Below are positions 1 through 8,980 of a DNA stretch of 64,000 nt, piece by piece. The notes beneath the pieces were generated by a model. It had not been told where the DNA came from, made no database searches, and saw only the letters and a program-made list of their open reading frames with translations. The first letter of the stretch is position 1, and each line of letters opens with the position of its first letter. Source of the stretch: Streptomyces sp. LUP47B (GTDB lineage Bacteria; Actinomycetota; Actinomycetes; Streptomycetales; Streptomycetaceae); assembly GCF_001746295.1 (NCBI RefSeq), contig NZ_MJAH01000018.1, forward strand, positions 110,007 to 174,006, given 5' to 3'. Position numbers and translations under genes: made by a program.

Positions 1-212
1 CCGACGAACTCGTCGTGGACGGTGCGATCGGAGAGAAGACCTGGGGCGAACTCGGTTCGACCCTCGGCACGCAGCAGTTGATCGACCTCATCTTCACCGT
101 CGGCGCGTACGAGACGATCGCCTACCTCATGCGGTCCTTCGCCCTGGATCTGGACGACGACCTGCCCACCACAGCCATCCCGCACGCTCCCCGCAGCCCG
201 GAGGAAACGTGA
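1..212 (+). CDS. Carboxymuconolactone decarboxylase (AhpD-like) family protein, C-terminal part
   Basis: Only the last 69 codons are inside the window; the first complete codon begins at base 3. The visible residues (WGELGSTLGTQQLIDLIFTV, then GAYETIAYLMRSF) match the C-terminal helices of single-domain carboxymuconolactone decarboxylase family proteins. The catalytic part lies upstream, so the reaction cannot be judged. The stop codon overlaps the GTG start of the next gene in GTGA, so both are probably translated together. A two-domain member of the same superfamily lies at 20891-21694. Confidence 0.75.
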   Translation, partial: DELVVDGAIGEKTWGELGSTLGTQQLIDLIFTVGAYETIAYLMRSFALDLDDDLPTTAIPHAPRSPEET

Positions 213-1045
213 CCGTCGCCTTCACCCCCATCGCCCCCGAGATCGGCGCGCAGACCACCGGTCTGTCCGGCACCCGTCTCCTCGAACCCGACGCGGTGGC
301 CGCGCTGCGTACCGCCCTGGCCGAACGCGGCGTGGTCGTCTGTCGCGGAGCCGATCTGAGCGACGCCGAATTCTCCGCGCTGGGGCGGCAGTTGGGTGAG
401 GCCGTCGTTCCGCCGATGGGCGGTGACGCGGCCCATCCGGAGATCGACACCATCACCCTCGATCCGGCCAAGAGCCAACTGGCCGAGGTGCGCCGCGGCA
501 CCTTCTTCTGGCACATCGACGGCACCCGCGACGAGACCCCGCAGAAGGCCACCGTCCTGCTCGCCCGGCAGGTCGCCGACGAGGGCGGCGACACCGAGTT
601 CGCCACCACCTACGCCGCCTGGCGGGCCCTGCCCGACGACGAGCGCAAGCAGCTGGCGGACCTGCGGGTGGTGCACAGCTTCACCGCCGCTCAGCTCCTG
701 GTGAACCCCGATCCCTCGCCGAAGGAGCGAGCCGCCTGGGACCGGATCCCCAGCCGCGAGCACCCCCTGCTGTGGACGCACCGCGACGGCCGCACGTCGC
801 TCCTGATCGGCGCCACGGCCGAGCGGATCGTCGGCATGGCCGAGAAGGAGAGCCGTGAACTCCTCGACCGCCTTCTCGGCTACGCGACCCAAGAGCGCTT
901 CACCCTGCGCCACAGCTGGCGCCCCGGCGACCTCGTGCTCTGGGACAACACCGGCCTGCTGCACCGTGCCCTGCCCTACGAGCCGGCCTCGCTGCGACTA
1001 CTGCGGCGCATCACCTTCGCGGGCGAGGAGCCGGTGACGGCATGA
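209..1045 (+). CDS. TauD/TfdA-family Fe(II)/2-oxoglutarate dioxygenase
   Basis: This 278-residue protein has the length and layout of TauD/TfdA dioxygenases, which hydroxylate a small organic acid using Fe(II), O2 and 2-oxoglutarate. The iron-binding HxD is visible as H102-I-D104 (WHIDGT), and the distal histidine is H252 in NTGLLHRALPY. The arginines after it (RLLRRITF) are placed to bind 2-oxoglutarate. The GTG start overlaps the preceding stop and the stop overlaps the next ATG, so it belongs to a tight four-gene operon. The family oxidises very different compounds; within this region an initial hydroxylation of the catabolic substrate is only an inference. Confidence 0.85.
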   Translation: MTVAFTPIAPEIGAQTTGLSGTRLLEPDAVAALRTALAERGVVVCRGADLSDAEFSALGRQLGEAVVPPMGGDAAHPEIDTITLDPAKSQLAEVRRGTFFWHIDGTRDETPQKATVLLARQVADEGGDTEFATTYAAWRALPDDERKQLADLRVVHSFTAAQLLVNPDPSPKERAAWDRIPSREHPLLWTHRDGRTSLLIGATAERIVGMAEKESRELLDRLLGYATQERFTLRHSWRPGDLVLWDNTGLLHRALPYEPASLRLLRRITFAGEEPVTA

Positions 1046-1626
1046 GCGGCGACGAGGAGCTCCTGGCGCGGCTCGAGCGCCAGGTCCGATACTTGAACGA
1101 CCGGCAGGAGATCCTGGACTGCGTCGCCCGGCACGCGCGCGGACACGACCGGTTCGACGCCGATCTGCTCACGGCCGCCTACCACCAGGACGGTGTCGAC
1201 GAGCACGGTGCCACGGTCAACTTCGGGCCCGCGTACGCACAGTGGGCCAACATGATCCACGCCAAGTCGGCCGAGCTGCACACCCACAACATCACCACGC
1301 ACCTCTGCGAGATCGACGAGGACGGTGACACGGCGCACTGCGAGAGCTACGTGCTTGTGGGACTCCTGTCGCACGACGGCAGGACCGCGCAGTTGATGAG
1401 TGGCCGCTACCTCGACCGCCTGGAGCGCCGCGACGGCACCTGGCGCATCGCCGTGCGCCGCTGCACGGTCGACCTCGCGCTGTCCGCCGACGCGTCCGTC
1501 CTGCGTACGCCCTTCTTCAGGGAGCAAGGCTTCGTCAAAGGCACCCGCGACCACGACGACCTGTCCTACCGCAGACCGCTGACCGCCGAGGACGACCCGG
1601 GACAGACACCGGTGACACGATGGTGA
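1042..1626 (+). CDS. SnoaL-like / NTF2-fold protein
   Basis: A 194-residue protein of the SnoaL-like (NTF2-fold) type seen next to degradative dioxygenases. The N-terminal helix (LNDRQEILDCVARHARGHDR) leads into FDADLLTAAYHQDGV, and the YLDRLERRDGTWRI strand pair is the usual core of this fold. Such proteins can be small hydratases, isomerases or lyases, or act without known catalysis. No catalytic residue can be assigned with confidence. The ATG overlaps the dioxygenase stop by 4 bp. A second SnoaL protein is at 27922-28347. Confidence 0.7.
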   Translation: MSGDEELLARLERQVRYLNDRQEILDCVARHARGHDRFDADLLTAAYHQDGVDEHGATVNFGPAYAQWANMIHAKSAELHTHNITTHLCEIDEDGDTAHCESYVLVGLLSHDGRTAQLMSGRYLDRLERRDGTWRIAVRRCTVDLALSADASVLRTPFFREQGFVKGTRDHDDLSYRRPLTAEDDPGQTPVTRW

Positions 1627-1639
1627 AGGGGGCACGGCC

Positions 1640-2569
1640 ATGCGGATCGGTCTGACCGGAGGCGCCGCCACCGTTGACGGCGTCGTGCGCCAGGCCGAGG
1701 AAGCGGAACGTGACGGCTTCCACGCGCTGTGGTACGCCAGCGCTGTGGCGGGCGACCCGCTGGCCGCCATGGCGGTCGCCGGGCGCGCCACCACCGGCAT
1801 CGAGCTCGGCACGGCGGTCGTCCAGACCTACCCCTGCCACCCGGTCCTGCAGGCGGGCCGCGCGGTCTCCGTCCGGTACGCCATGGGCAGGCCGGGCTTC
1901 ACGCTCGGCATCGGCCCGTCGCACCGCCCGTACGTGGAGGGGGAGCTCGGCCTGTCGTACGACGGGGCGGGGGCGGCCACCGAGGAGTATCTGCGCATCC
2001 TCACGGCGCTGCTGCGCGGCGAGCGGGCCGACGTCACCGGCGAGCACTGGTCCGCGCACACCTCGGCGCCGCCCTCGCTGCCCGCCGGGGGTGTGCCGGT
2101 CCTGCTCGCGGCGCTCGGCCCGCGGCTGCTGCGCGTGGCGGGAGAGTGCGCGGACGGAGTGGTGCTGTGGATGGCCACGGCCGAGGCCATCGACGCCCAT
2201 GTCGCGCCGCGCCTGCACAAAGCGGCGACGGCCGCGGGCCGCCCGTCCTCGCGCATCGTCGCCGGGCTTCCGGTGGCCGTGCACGATGACCTTGACGAGG
2301 CGCGCACCGCAGCGGCGGCCACGGCGGTGGCTTACGACGGCCTGCCCAATTACCGCCGGATCCTGGAGATCGGCGGCAAGGCGTCACCGGCCGAGGCGGC
2401 TGTGATCGGTGACGAGGATTCCGTACGAGGACAGTTGGCCTCCCTGGCCGACGCGGGCGCGACCGACCTGTGGGCACACATCGTGCCCGTCGGCCACGAC
2501 CGCGACAGCCGCCGGGCCTCGGCCCACCGCACCAGAGGTCTGCTCTCGGATTTGGCCGCGGGCGGCTGA
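1640..2569 (+). CDS. LLM-class F420-type oxidoreductase
   Basis: A 309-residue luciferase-like TIM-barrel protein. Recognisable blocks are the N-terminal MRIGLTGGAATVDGVVRQAEEAERDGF, GIELGTAVVQTYPCHP near residues 54-69, GIGPSHRPYVEG, and VLLAALGPRLLRVAGECADG. The pattern is that of actinobacterial LLM enzymes expected to use coenzyme F420, though FMN use cannot be excluded. A purine-rich AAGGGGG lies 8-14 bp before the ATG. It ends a + strand operon that meets the minus-strand gene at 2590 tail to tail. A paralog with the same blocks is at 41776-42732. Confidence 0.85.
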   Translation: MRIGLTGGAATVDGVVRQAEEAERDGFHALWYASAVAGDPLAAMAVAGRATTGIELGTAVVQTYPCHPVLQAGRAVSVRYAMGRPGFTLGIGPSHRPYVEGELGLSYDGAGAATEEYLRILTALLRGERADVTGEHWSAHTSAPPSLPAGGVPVLLAALGPRLLRVAGECADGVVLWMATAEAIDAHVAPRLHKAATAAGRPSSRIVAGLPVAVHDDLDEARTAAAATAVAYDGLPNYRRILEIGGKASPAEAAVIGDEDSVRGQLASLADAGATDLWAHIVPVGHDRDSRRASAHRTRGLLSDLAAGG

Positions 2570-2589
2570 ACGGCCGGCGCGCTGACGGA

Positions 2590-3654
2590 TCAGGTGAGGC
2601 CAGGGCCGGTCAGCAGCGGCACGATCTGTGGCAGATCCGCCGTGGTCCGTATGCCCGCCGGTGCCTCGCACACCCACGGCACCGCGTTGACCGCGCGGTT
2701 GGCGGTGTACGAGGGGTAGGTGGCGGCCGCGTTCTCGGCGGCCACGGGGAAGCGGATGGTCACGTCGAGCGGGGCGTCGCCGTCGACCGTCAGGCGCCAG
2801 CCCGTGTCCCGTAGGTCCCACGACCGGTCGAGGTCGGTGGTGCAGTACCAGGTGGCCCGGAACTGGAGGACGGGCTGTCCGCGGGTCAGCCAGGCGATCG
2901 TGATCCGCTGCGCCGCGACCGTGCCCGCCTCCAGAATCCCTGCGGCGATCGAGGTGCGCTCCCGTGCGTACGCGAACTCGCCCTGGACCTCGGTTTGTTC
3001 GACAGGTAGCCCGAGGGTGTCGGCCACCAGGCGCAACGACGGTCCGAAGCTCGCGCGCAACGACGCGAGCCGCTGCTCGTCGAACGTCCCCTCGCGGCCG
3101 CCGAACCCCATCACCTCGAAGAGCAGCCCGGGGGAGTCGCGCCGCGACAGGTCGGCGAACTCCTCGATGAGCAGCCCGTCGAGGCGCCGTTGCAGCGACG
3201 CGAGGACGAACGGCAGCGCCTCCGTGACGAAGCCGGGGCTGCTGCCGGTGCTGTGGATGCTGGCGCCGCCCTCGTCGCAGGCAGCCTCGACGCTGCGACG
3301 CAGCGGCTCCTCCATCGCGTCCGGGTAGTGGAAGTCGGTGCGTGTGGCGACGATGTTGATCCCCGCCGCGAGCAACGTGCACACGGCGTCCGGGTCCAGC
3401 TCTCGCGGTGTGTACAGCACGCAGTCCGGCTTCAGCGCGAGTACGTCGTCCAGATCGGTGGTGGCGCGCACTCCGAGCGGCGCGAGGCCGCACAACTCGC
3501 CGGCGTCGCGACCGGACTTGGCGGCGCTGTGCACGAGGACGCCGACGACATCGAGGCGGGGGTGCTCAACCGCCGCGCGCAGGGTGCGGCTCCCGATGTT
3601 CCCGGTCGCCCACTGCACCACGCGGTACGCGGCCGTGCTCTTCGGTTCGCTCAT
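2590..3654 (-). CDS. DapB-like NAD(P)-dependent dehydrogenase family protein
   Basis: A 354-residue protein starting MSEPKSTAAYRVVQWATGNIG, with a Rossmann-type glycine pattern (TGNIGSRTLRAAVEHP) near residue 17. It resembles the dihydrodipicolinate-reductase-like family common in actinobacterial catabolic clusters, related to 2,4-diaminopentanoate dehydrogenase. It is probably a dehydrogenase or reductase of an amino or keto acid derivative rather than DapB itself. An upstream in-frame start adding 25 residues exists, but the ATG at 3654 opens the conserved fold. Two near-identical repeats lie immediately upstream and look like an operator. Confidence 0.75.
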   Translation of the reverse strand: MSEPKSTAAYRVVQWATGNIGSRTLRAAVEHPRLDVVGVLVHSAAKSGRDAGELCGLAPLGVRATTDLDDVLALKPDCVLYTPRELDPDAVCTLLAAGINIVATRTDFHYPDAMEEPLRRSVEAACDEGGASIHSTGSSPGFVTEALPFVLASLQRRLDGLLIEEFADLSRRDSPGLLFEVMGFGGREGTFDEQRLASLRASFGPSLRLVADTLGLPVEQTEVQGEFAYARERTSIAAGILEAGTVAAQRITIAWLTRGQPVLQFRATWYCTTDLDRSWDLRDTGWRLTVDGDAPLDVTIRFPVAAENAAATYPSYTANRAVNAVPWVCEAPAGIRTTADLPQIVPLLTGPGLT

Positions 3655-3689
3655 GATGAGAACGGTACTCTCAATGATGGAGAACGGTA
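3653..3689 (+). promoter_or_regulatory. Tandem operator-like repeats (gagaacggta)
   Basis: ATGATGAGAACGGTA (3653-3667) and ATGATGGAGAACGGTA (3674-3689) are direct repeats about 21 bp apart, directly at the start of the DapB-like gene. The first reads as GAGAACGGTACTCTC (3658-3672), with GAGA and TCTC ends. They resemble the 15-bp sites at 3783, 25575, 28371, 28519 and 39640, and may be a weaker version of the same regulator site. Binding by a TetR protein is inferred. Confidence 0.5.
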
Positions 3690-3782
3690 ATACTGCAGGC
3701 GTCCGGGGCGCCTCGCGACCGATGTACAACCGTCGGAACTCACCTCAGGTTCTCGTGTGCGACTAGTTGCCTTACCTAATTC

Positions 3783-3797
3783 GAGAATGTAGTTTCC
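3783..3797 (+). promoter_or_regulatory. Putative regulon operator GAGAATGTAGTTTCC
   Basis: This 15-bp site lies 75 bp before the start of the ABC transporter substrate-binding gene. It matches GAGAATGACATTTCC (25575), GAGAATGCTGTTCTC (28371) and GAGAAGATAGTTTCC (28519). The half-sites GAGAA and TTYYC are inverted around a 5-bp centre, as in many TetR operators. Confidence 0.55.
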
Positions 3798-3871
3798 GTC
3801 GCGGCTGACCCCTCGTGCCATCCGGCCGTGCTCCATCGGACACCGGCGTCCGATTCCCCGAGGAGGACCCC

Positions 3872-5257
3872 TTGAGAAGGTTGCTCATAGGCGTGGTCAC
3901 CGTGGTCGCGGTGCTGCTCGCCGGCTGTTCCACCCGCTCGGGCTCGACCGGCAGTGATCCCGAGGAGACCCGCGACGCCACCCAGAACGCACCGTCGGCC
4001 CAAGGCGCCGACTTCGGCACCCTGAAGGACGTGTGCGGCAAGGGCGATGCCAAGCCCGGCACCGCCCAGGGCGTGACCGACAAGGAGATCAAGGTCGGCG
4101 TCTTCACCGACATGGGCTTCAACAAGAACTCCGAAATGCCCGACGCGGCCAAGGCGTTCACCTCCTGGTGCAACGAACTGGGCGGCATCAACGGCCGCAA
4201 GCTCGTCCCCGTCATCCACGACGCGAAGCTCATGGAAGTCCGCCAGCGCATGCAGCAGGCATGCAAGGAGGACTTCGCCCTGGTCGGCGGCAGCGCCGCC
4301 CTCGACGGCATGGCCGTCAAAGACCGCCTCGCCTGTCTGCTCCCCGCCTTCCCCGCCCAGTCGTCCCTCGCCCCCGGCATCGGTTCCGACCTGCAGGTGA
4401 TGTCCGCCGGACCGTACTCGGCGTACTTTCAGTACGGCGGGTTCTACAACTGGCTGCTGAAGGAGAGGTTCCCCTCCTCGGCCCAGGACGTCGGCATCAT
4501 CTCCGGCGACAGCCCGGTGACCAAGGTCATCGGAGCGCAGTTCGAGGAGTCCATCGCCACGCTCGGCGGCAAGGTCTCCTACTCAGACCTCTACCCGACC
4601 GCCGGAGTCGCCGACTGGACTCCGTACGCCCAGGCCATCAAGAACAAGAAGGTCAAGGGCCTCGTCTTCCTGGGGCAGTTCGACCAGCTCGCCAAGTTGG
4701 AGCAGGCGCTGACCAGCATCGACTACGCCCCCGACTGGATCGACTCCAACAGCAACTCGTACAACCGGAACTTCGTCGATCTGGCCGGCTCGGCACTCGG
4801 GACCCAGCACAACTACGCGGAGCTGTTCGCCACGCACCCGCTGGAGACGGGCTCCGACAGCGAGGCCATCAAGCAGGTCAAGGCACTCTTCGAGAAGTAC
4901 GCTCCGGGCAAGCCCGTCACCTACCCCGCGCTGCGGGCCTTCTCCGCCTGGCTGCTCTTCGCCGTCGCGGCCCGCGACTGCGCGGAGCTCACGCGCAGGT
5001 GCGTCTACGACAACGCGCTGAAGCAGACCGAATGGACCGCCGGCGGCATCCAGGCCCCGTTCGACGTGAGCAAACAGGACGTCCCGTCCAAGTGCTACAC
5101 GATCGTCGAGGCCACGCCCGGGGGATGGAAGCCCGCCGACTTCAAGCCGGACAACGGTCCCTACCGCTGTGACGCGCCCGTCGTGAAGTACAAGGGCCAC
5201 TACGGCGCGCCGGCGCGGCTCGCCGATGTCGGCAAGTCGATGGACGACCTGAAGTGA
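3872..5257 (+). CDS. ABC transporter substrate-binding lipoprotein (branched-chain amino acid type)
   Basis: A 461-residue lipoprotein beginning MRRLLIGVVTVVAVLLAGCS: a short basic end, a hydrophobic stretch and a lipobox LLAGC with the acylated cysteine at residue 19. The body (GVTDKEIKVGVFTDMGFNKN, ELGGINGRKLVPVIHD) is the LivJ-like periplasmic-binding fold used for amino acids and for organic and aromatic acids. I chose TTG 3872 because AGGAGG sits 5 bp before it and the signal peptide then starts correctly; an upstream ATG at 3815 would add a 19-residue tail before it. It heads the transporter operon, and a putative operator lies upstream. The ligand is unknown but is probably the substrate of this catabolic region. 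Confidence 0.9.
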   Translation: MRRLLIGVVTVVAVLLAGCSTRSGSTGSDPEETRDATQNAPSAQGADFGTLKDVCGKGDAKPGTAQGVTDKEIKVGVFTDMGFNKNSEMPDAAKAFTSWCNELGGINGRKLVPVIHDAKLMEVRQRMQQACKEDFALVGGSAALDGMAVKDRLACLLPAFPAQSSLAPGIGSDLQVMSAGPYSAYFQYGGFYNWLLKERFPSSAQDVGIISGDSPVTKVIGAQFEESIATLGGKVSYSDLYPTAGVADWTPYAQAIKNKKVKGLVFLGQFDQLAKLEQALTSIDYAPDWIDSNSNSYNRNFVDLAGSALGTQHNYAELFATHPLETGSDSEAIKQVKALFEKYAPGKPVTYPALRAFSAWLLFAVAARDCAELTRRCVYDNALKQTEWTAGGIQAPFDVSKQDVPSKCYTIVEATPGGWKPADFKPDNGPYRCDAPVVKYKGHYGAPARLADVGKSMDDLK

Positions 5258-5421
5258 CCGGCCTACGGCGCCACTGGACCTGGCTCGTACACCCGTACTG
5301 GCCGCTGGTCATCCGCGTGGCGCCGCCGAGCAGGCGCCCCGCCCGCTGGGATCTGCGAAGAGGAGACTCCGTGACACCGACACCTTCACCGCCGGGTGCC
5401 CGGACTCGGACGGGCGCGTGA
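5254..5421 (+). CDS. Possible small ORF (55 aa) between binding protein and permease
   Basis: A GTG overlapping the binding-protein stop (GTGA) opens a 55-codon frame that ends TGA at 5419-5421, exactly on the permease start. It reads MTGLRRHWTWLVHPYWPLVI in its first part, with good third-position GC, and becomes Pro/Thr-rich later. The perfect overlap at both ends suggests translational coupling through the 160-bp gap. It may be only a coupling leader, since no homology is recognised. Confidence 0.35.
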   Translation: MTGLRRHWTWLVHPYWPLVIRVAPPSRRPARWDLRRGDSVTPTPSPPGARTRTGA

Positions 5422-7538
5422 TGGAACAGTTCCTCACCTTCGGTGTGGTCGGCCTGACGACGGCCGCGATCTACGCGGTCGTCGGCAGCGGCCTGGTCCT
5501 CACCTACACCACCGCCGGAGTCTTCAACTTCGCGCACGGCGCATCCGGCATGCTCTCCGCGTTCGCCTACTGGCAGCTCGCGTTCGGCTGGGGCTGGCCG
5601 GTACCCCTCGCTCTGGCCGTCGTCCTGCTCGTCCTGGCGCCCGCCTTCGGCCTGTTCGTCGAGCGGGTCCTGATGCGACCGGTGCAGGCGCTGGGCGAGG
5701 CGGAGCGCCTGGTGATGACGGTTGCCCTGCTCACCGGGGCGATCGCACTGGCCCGCTGGGTCTGGGACCCCAACACCGCACGGCCGCTGCGCCCGTTCTT
5801 CGCGGACGAACCCGCCATCAAGCTGGGCCTCGCCGTGATCACCAGGCACCAGCTGCTCACCCTGGCCGTGGCCGCACTGGTCGCCGTCGGTCTGTGGCTG
5901 CTCCTCAACCGCACCCGCGCCGGTACCGAGATGCGCGCCTGCGTCGACGACCGCGCGCTCGCCTCCCTGGCCGGCGCCTCCCCGCAGCGTGCCGGCCGCC
6001 TGGCCTGGATCCTCAGCACCCAACTCGCCGCCCTCGGCGGCATCCTGATCGCCCCGACCGTCGCCCTCGACGCCGCGCAGCTGTCGCTCCTCATCGTCAG
6101 CGCGTACACCGCCGCGGTCTTCGGCCGGCTGCGCAGCCTCCCGCTCACCTTCTTCGGGGCACTGGTCGTCGGCTGCCTGGAGAGCTATCTGACGGGCTAC
6201 CTGCCGCAGAACGACTACCTCCCCGGCCTGCGGCTCGCCGCCCCCGCCCTGCTGCTCTTCCTCGCGCTCCTGCTGTTCCCGCACCGCCGGCTGCGCGGCC
6301 GCGACCGGCGCCTGGTCCGTGTGCCGCTGCCGACAGCGCGCGGCAGTGGCGTCTTCGCGGCGAGCGTCGTGCTGTTCGCGGTGTTCCTGGTGACCGTCCT
6401 GGACGACGAGGGCCTCATCTCGTACGGGCCGATCTTCTCGCTCGGCATCGTCGCTCTCTCCTACGTGCCGCTCGCCGGGTACGCGGGCCAGATCTCCCTC
6501 TGTCAGCTGAGCATCGCGGGGATCGGGGCCGTGGTGTGGGGACACCTGGGAGCACAGGGGCAGTTGTGGGCGCTGCCCGTCGCCGTCCTCGTCGCCGGCC
6601 TCGTCGGGGCGCTGATCGCCATACCGGCACTGCGCCTGTCCGGCATCTATCTGGCCCTCGGCACCGCCGCCTTCGCCGTGATCCTCGACCGCTGGGTGTT
6701 CACCCTCCCGTCGTTCGAGATCCTCGGCGTCCGTGTAGCGCTGTTCGACCAAGGGTCCGTGGAAGTGGCGGGACCGAACGTGTTCGGGTGGCGCCTCGAT
6801 TCGGACACCGAACTCCTGCTGCTCGCCGCCGTGTTCCTCGCGCTTGCTTCCCTGGCCGTGGCGTGGCTGCGGCGCGGCAGCTTCGGCCGGAGCCTGATCG
6901 CGCTGCGCGACAGCGAAGCCGCGTACGCCACCCTCGGCGGGCGTCCGCTCGCCTCGAAAGTTCTGGTGTTCGCCCTGTCCGCGGCGATCGCCGGTCTCGG
7001 TGGCGCGCTCTACGGGATGCAGCAACGCACCGTCACCGCCGAGCAGTTCAACCTCGTCGCCAACCTGCCCATCTTCCTGGTCGCGGTGATCGGCGGCCTC
7101 GGCGCGGTCGGCACCGGACTGTTCACAGGCATCGCCTTCGTGGCGCCGCCGCATCTGCTCGGCCACTTCGGGGACTGGGCGCAGGACGTCTCCACGCTCA
7201 TGATCGCCCTGGCCGGAATGGGGCTCGCACACAATCCGGGTGGCATCGCCCCGCGCTTCCGGGCCGAGTGGACACCGCTCGCGCGCGACCGGCTGCTCCT
7301 GCCGGTCACCGGTGGCGTACTCGCCGTGCTCTGGGCCCTGTACGCGAGCGACCTGATCGGCGGCGCGTTGTTCCTGCTCACCGCCGTGGCGGCCGGCACC
7401 GCGCTGCGCATCCGCGCCACCGCACGGCTCGAGGGCCCACGGCCCGTGCCCGACCCCGTGGAGTGGTGGGGCCTGCGCCGACCGTGGCGGACCGAGGACC
7501 GGGAGGTGATCGCGCGTGGCCTTGCTGGAAGCAAGTGA
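5418..7538 (+). CDS. Fused LivH-LivM permease of branched-chain-type ABC transporter
   Basis: A 706-residue (or 705) integral membrane protein joining both permease halves that are usually separate. Residues 1 to about 290 are LivH-like (LTTAAIYAVVGSGLVLTYTT, then FNFAHGASG), and from about 325 on it is LivM-like (GIVALSYVPLAGYAGQISLC, GIYLALGTAAFAVILDRW, ALSAAIAGLGGALYG). Each half has a row of hydrophobic segments. The start may be GTG 5418 or ATG 5421, which overlap the small ORF stop. It forms the channel with the ATPases at 7516 and 8231. Fusion fixes the two halves at 1:1. Confidence 0.9.
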   Translation: MMEQFLTFGVVGLTTAAIYAVVGSGLVLTYTTAGVFNFAHGASGMLSAFAYWQLAFGWGWPVPLALAVVLLVLAPAFGLFVERVLMRPVQALGEAERLVMTVALLTGAIALARWVWDPNTARPLRPFFADEPAIKLGLAVITRHQLLTLAVAALVAVGLWLLLNRTRAGTEMRACVDDRALASLAGASPQRAGRLAWILSTQLAALGGILIAPTVALDAAQLSLLIVSAYTAAVFGRLRSLPLTFFGALVVGCLESYLTGYLPQNDYLPGLRLAAPALLLFLALLLFPHRRLRGRDRRLVRVPLPTARGSGVFAASVVLFAVFLVTVLDDEGLISYGPIFSLGIVALSYVPLAGYAGQISLCQLSIAGIGAVVWGHLGAQGQLWALPVAVLVAGLVGALIAIPALRLSGIYLALGTAAFAVILDRWVFTLPSFEILGVRVALFDQGSVEVAGPNVFGWRLDSDTELLLLAAVFLALASLAVAWLRRGSFGRSLIALRDSEAAYATLGGRPLASKVLVFALSAAIAGLGGALYGMQQRTVTAEQFNLVANLPIFLVAVIGGLGAVGTGLFTGIAFVAPPHLLGHFGDWAQDVSTLMIALAGMGLAHNPGGIAPRFRAEWTPLARDRLLLPVTGGVLAVLWALYASDLIGGALFLLTAVAAGTALRIRATARLEGPRPVPDPVEWWGLRRPWRTEDREVIARGLAGSK

Positions 7539-8226
7539 CGTGACCGTCGCGTTCGGCGGGAAACGGGCGCTCGACGGCGCGGGATTCGCCGCCGAGGCGG
7601 GCCGGATAACCGGGCTCATCGGGCCCAACGGGGCCGGCAAATCAACCCTGTTCGACGTCGTCTCCGGACTGCGCCGACCCCAGACGGGCCAGGTCCGCCT
7701 CGACGGCCGGAACATCACCCGGCGCACCCCGGCGCAGCGGGCCCGAAATGGCATGGCCCGCACCTTCCAGCGCCTCGAACTCTTCGGTCGGCTCAGCGTC
7801 CGCGACAATCTGCGCGTCGCGGCCGAAATCGGCCCCCGACGCCGGGATGCCGATCGCATCGCCGACCAGATCCTGGAACGCATAGGCCTCACCGCGGACG
7901 CCGCCACCCTCTCCGACGCCCTGCCCACCGGGGCCGCGCGGCTCCTCGAAGTCGGCCGGGCGCTGGTCGGCCGGCCGCGGGTGCTGCTCCTCGACGAACC
8001 GGCCGCGGGCCAGGACACCGAGGAGACCCGGCGCTTCGCGTCGCTGCTGCGCGAAGTCGCGGGCGAGGGGCGCGCCGTGGTCCTCGTCGAGCACGACATG
8101 AGCCTCGTGATGAGCGTCTGCGACGAGATGTACGTACTCGACCTCGGCAAAGTCGTCGCGCACGGCACGCCCGAGGAAATACAGCAGGACCAGACAGTCC
8201 TCGCGGCCTACCTCGGGGAGGCGTAA
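7516..8226 (+). CDS. livG: ABC transporter ATP-binding protein, LivG type
   Basis: A 236-residue ATPase. Walker A is GPNGAGKST near residue 36 and Walker B is VLLLDEPAAG near 156; the switch histidine is in VLVEHDMSLVMSVCDEMYVLD. The signature region reads LPTGAARLLEVGRAL, a diverged form of the usual LivG signature. The LivG-specific SGLRRPQTGQVRLDGRNIT and ARTFQRLELFGRLSV blocks are present. The GTG start lies 23 bp inside the permease frame, so translation is coupled. It should energise uptake with the LivF protein that follows. Confidence 0.9.
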   Translation: MALLEASDVTVAFGGKRALDGAGFAAEAGRITGLIGPNGAGKSTLFDVVSGLRRPQTGQVRLDGRNITRRTPAQRARNGMARTFQRLELFGRLSVRDNLRVAAEIGPRRRDADRIADQILERIGLTADAATLSDALPTGAARLLEVGRALVGRPRVLLLDEPAAGQDTEETRRFASLLREVAGEGRAVVLVEHDMSLVMSVCDEMYVLDLGKVVAHGTPEEIQQDQTVLAAYLGEA

Positions 8227-8230
8227 GCAC

Positions 8231-8980
8231 ATGTCCGAGAACCCTGCCTTGCGCCCAGCAGCACACGGCCCCCGGCCCCCGCTGCTCGAACTACGCGGCA
8301 TCCAGGCGTCCTACGACCGCATCACCGTCCTGCACGGCGTGGACCTCACCGTCGCCGCCGGCCAGGTGGTGGCGCTGCTCGGCCCGAACGGTGCCGGCAA
8401 GACCACGACGCTCAACGTCGCCGCCGGGGCGCACCATCCCTCGGCGGGCACCCTGCACCTCGGCGGCCGCGACGCCACCGGCGCGCGACCGCGCGACCTC
8501 GCCCGGGCCGGCGTCTGCCTCATCCCGGAGGGCCGGGGCATCTTCCCCAACCTCTCCGTACGCGACAACCTCCGCATGATGACCTTCAGCGGGCGCGGCC
8601 TGGCGGAGATCGAGGAGCTCGCCTACAGCCGTTTCCCGATCCTCGGCGAACGCGCCCGGCAAGCCGCGGGCACCCTGTCCGGCGGGCAGCAGCAGATGCT
8701 CGCGCTTGCCCGCGGCCTGGCCACTGACCCAGCCGTCCTGCTCCTCGACGAACTGTCCATGGGCCTTGCGCCGGTAGTGGTCGCCGAGTTGTACGAGCAC
8801 GTCGCCGAACTGGCCCGCCAGGGCGTGGCAGTGCTCGTAGTCGAGCAGTTCGCCGCCGCCGTGCTGAAGATCGCCGACCATGCGGCCGTCCTCGTACGCG
8901 GCCGCATCCAGTGGCAGGGCCACCCCGACAGCTCCCTGCACGCCGAACTGTCCTCCTACTACCTGGGGAGCGCGGCATGA
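8231..8980 (+). CDS. livF: ABC transporter ATP-binding protein, LivF type
   Basis: A 249-residue ATPase with Walker A GPNGAGKTT, signature LSGGQQQMLALARGLATDP and Walker B VLLLDELSMGLAP. The ICLIPEGRGIFPNLSVRDNL-like block (here VCLIPEGRGIFPNLSVRDNL) is typical of LivF. It lies 4 bp after LivG and is followed by an ATGA overlap with the next gene. It pairs with LivG as the two nucleotide-binding subunits of this importer. Confidence 0.92.
   Translation: MSENPALRPAAHGPRPPLLELRGIQASYDRITVLHGVDLTVAAGQVVALLGPNGAGKTTTLNVAAGAHHPSAGTLHLGGRDATGARPRDLARAGVCLIPEGRGIFPNLSVRDNLRMMTFSGRGLAEIEELAYSRFPILGERARQAAGTLSGGQQQMLALARGLATDPAVLLLDELSMGLAPVVVAELYEHVAELARQGVAVLVVEQFAAAVLKIADHAAVLVRGRIQWQGHPDSSLHAELSSYYLGSAA

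Noticed and set aside
5142..8168. A 1008-codon open frame on the minus strand across the ABC transporter genes
   Set aside because: It is antisense to four clear genes, rich in Arg, Gly, Glu and Gln without any fold, and is a by-product of high third-position GC.
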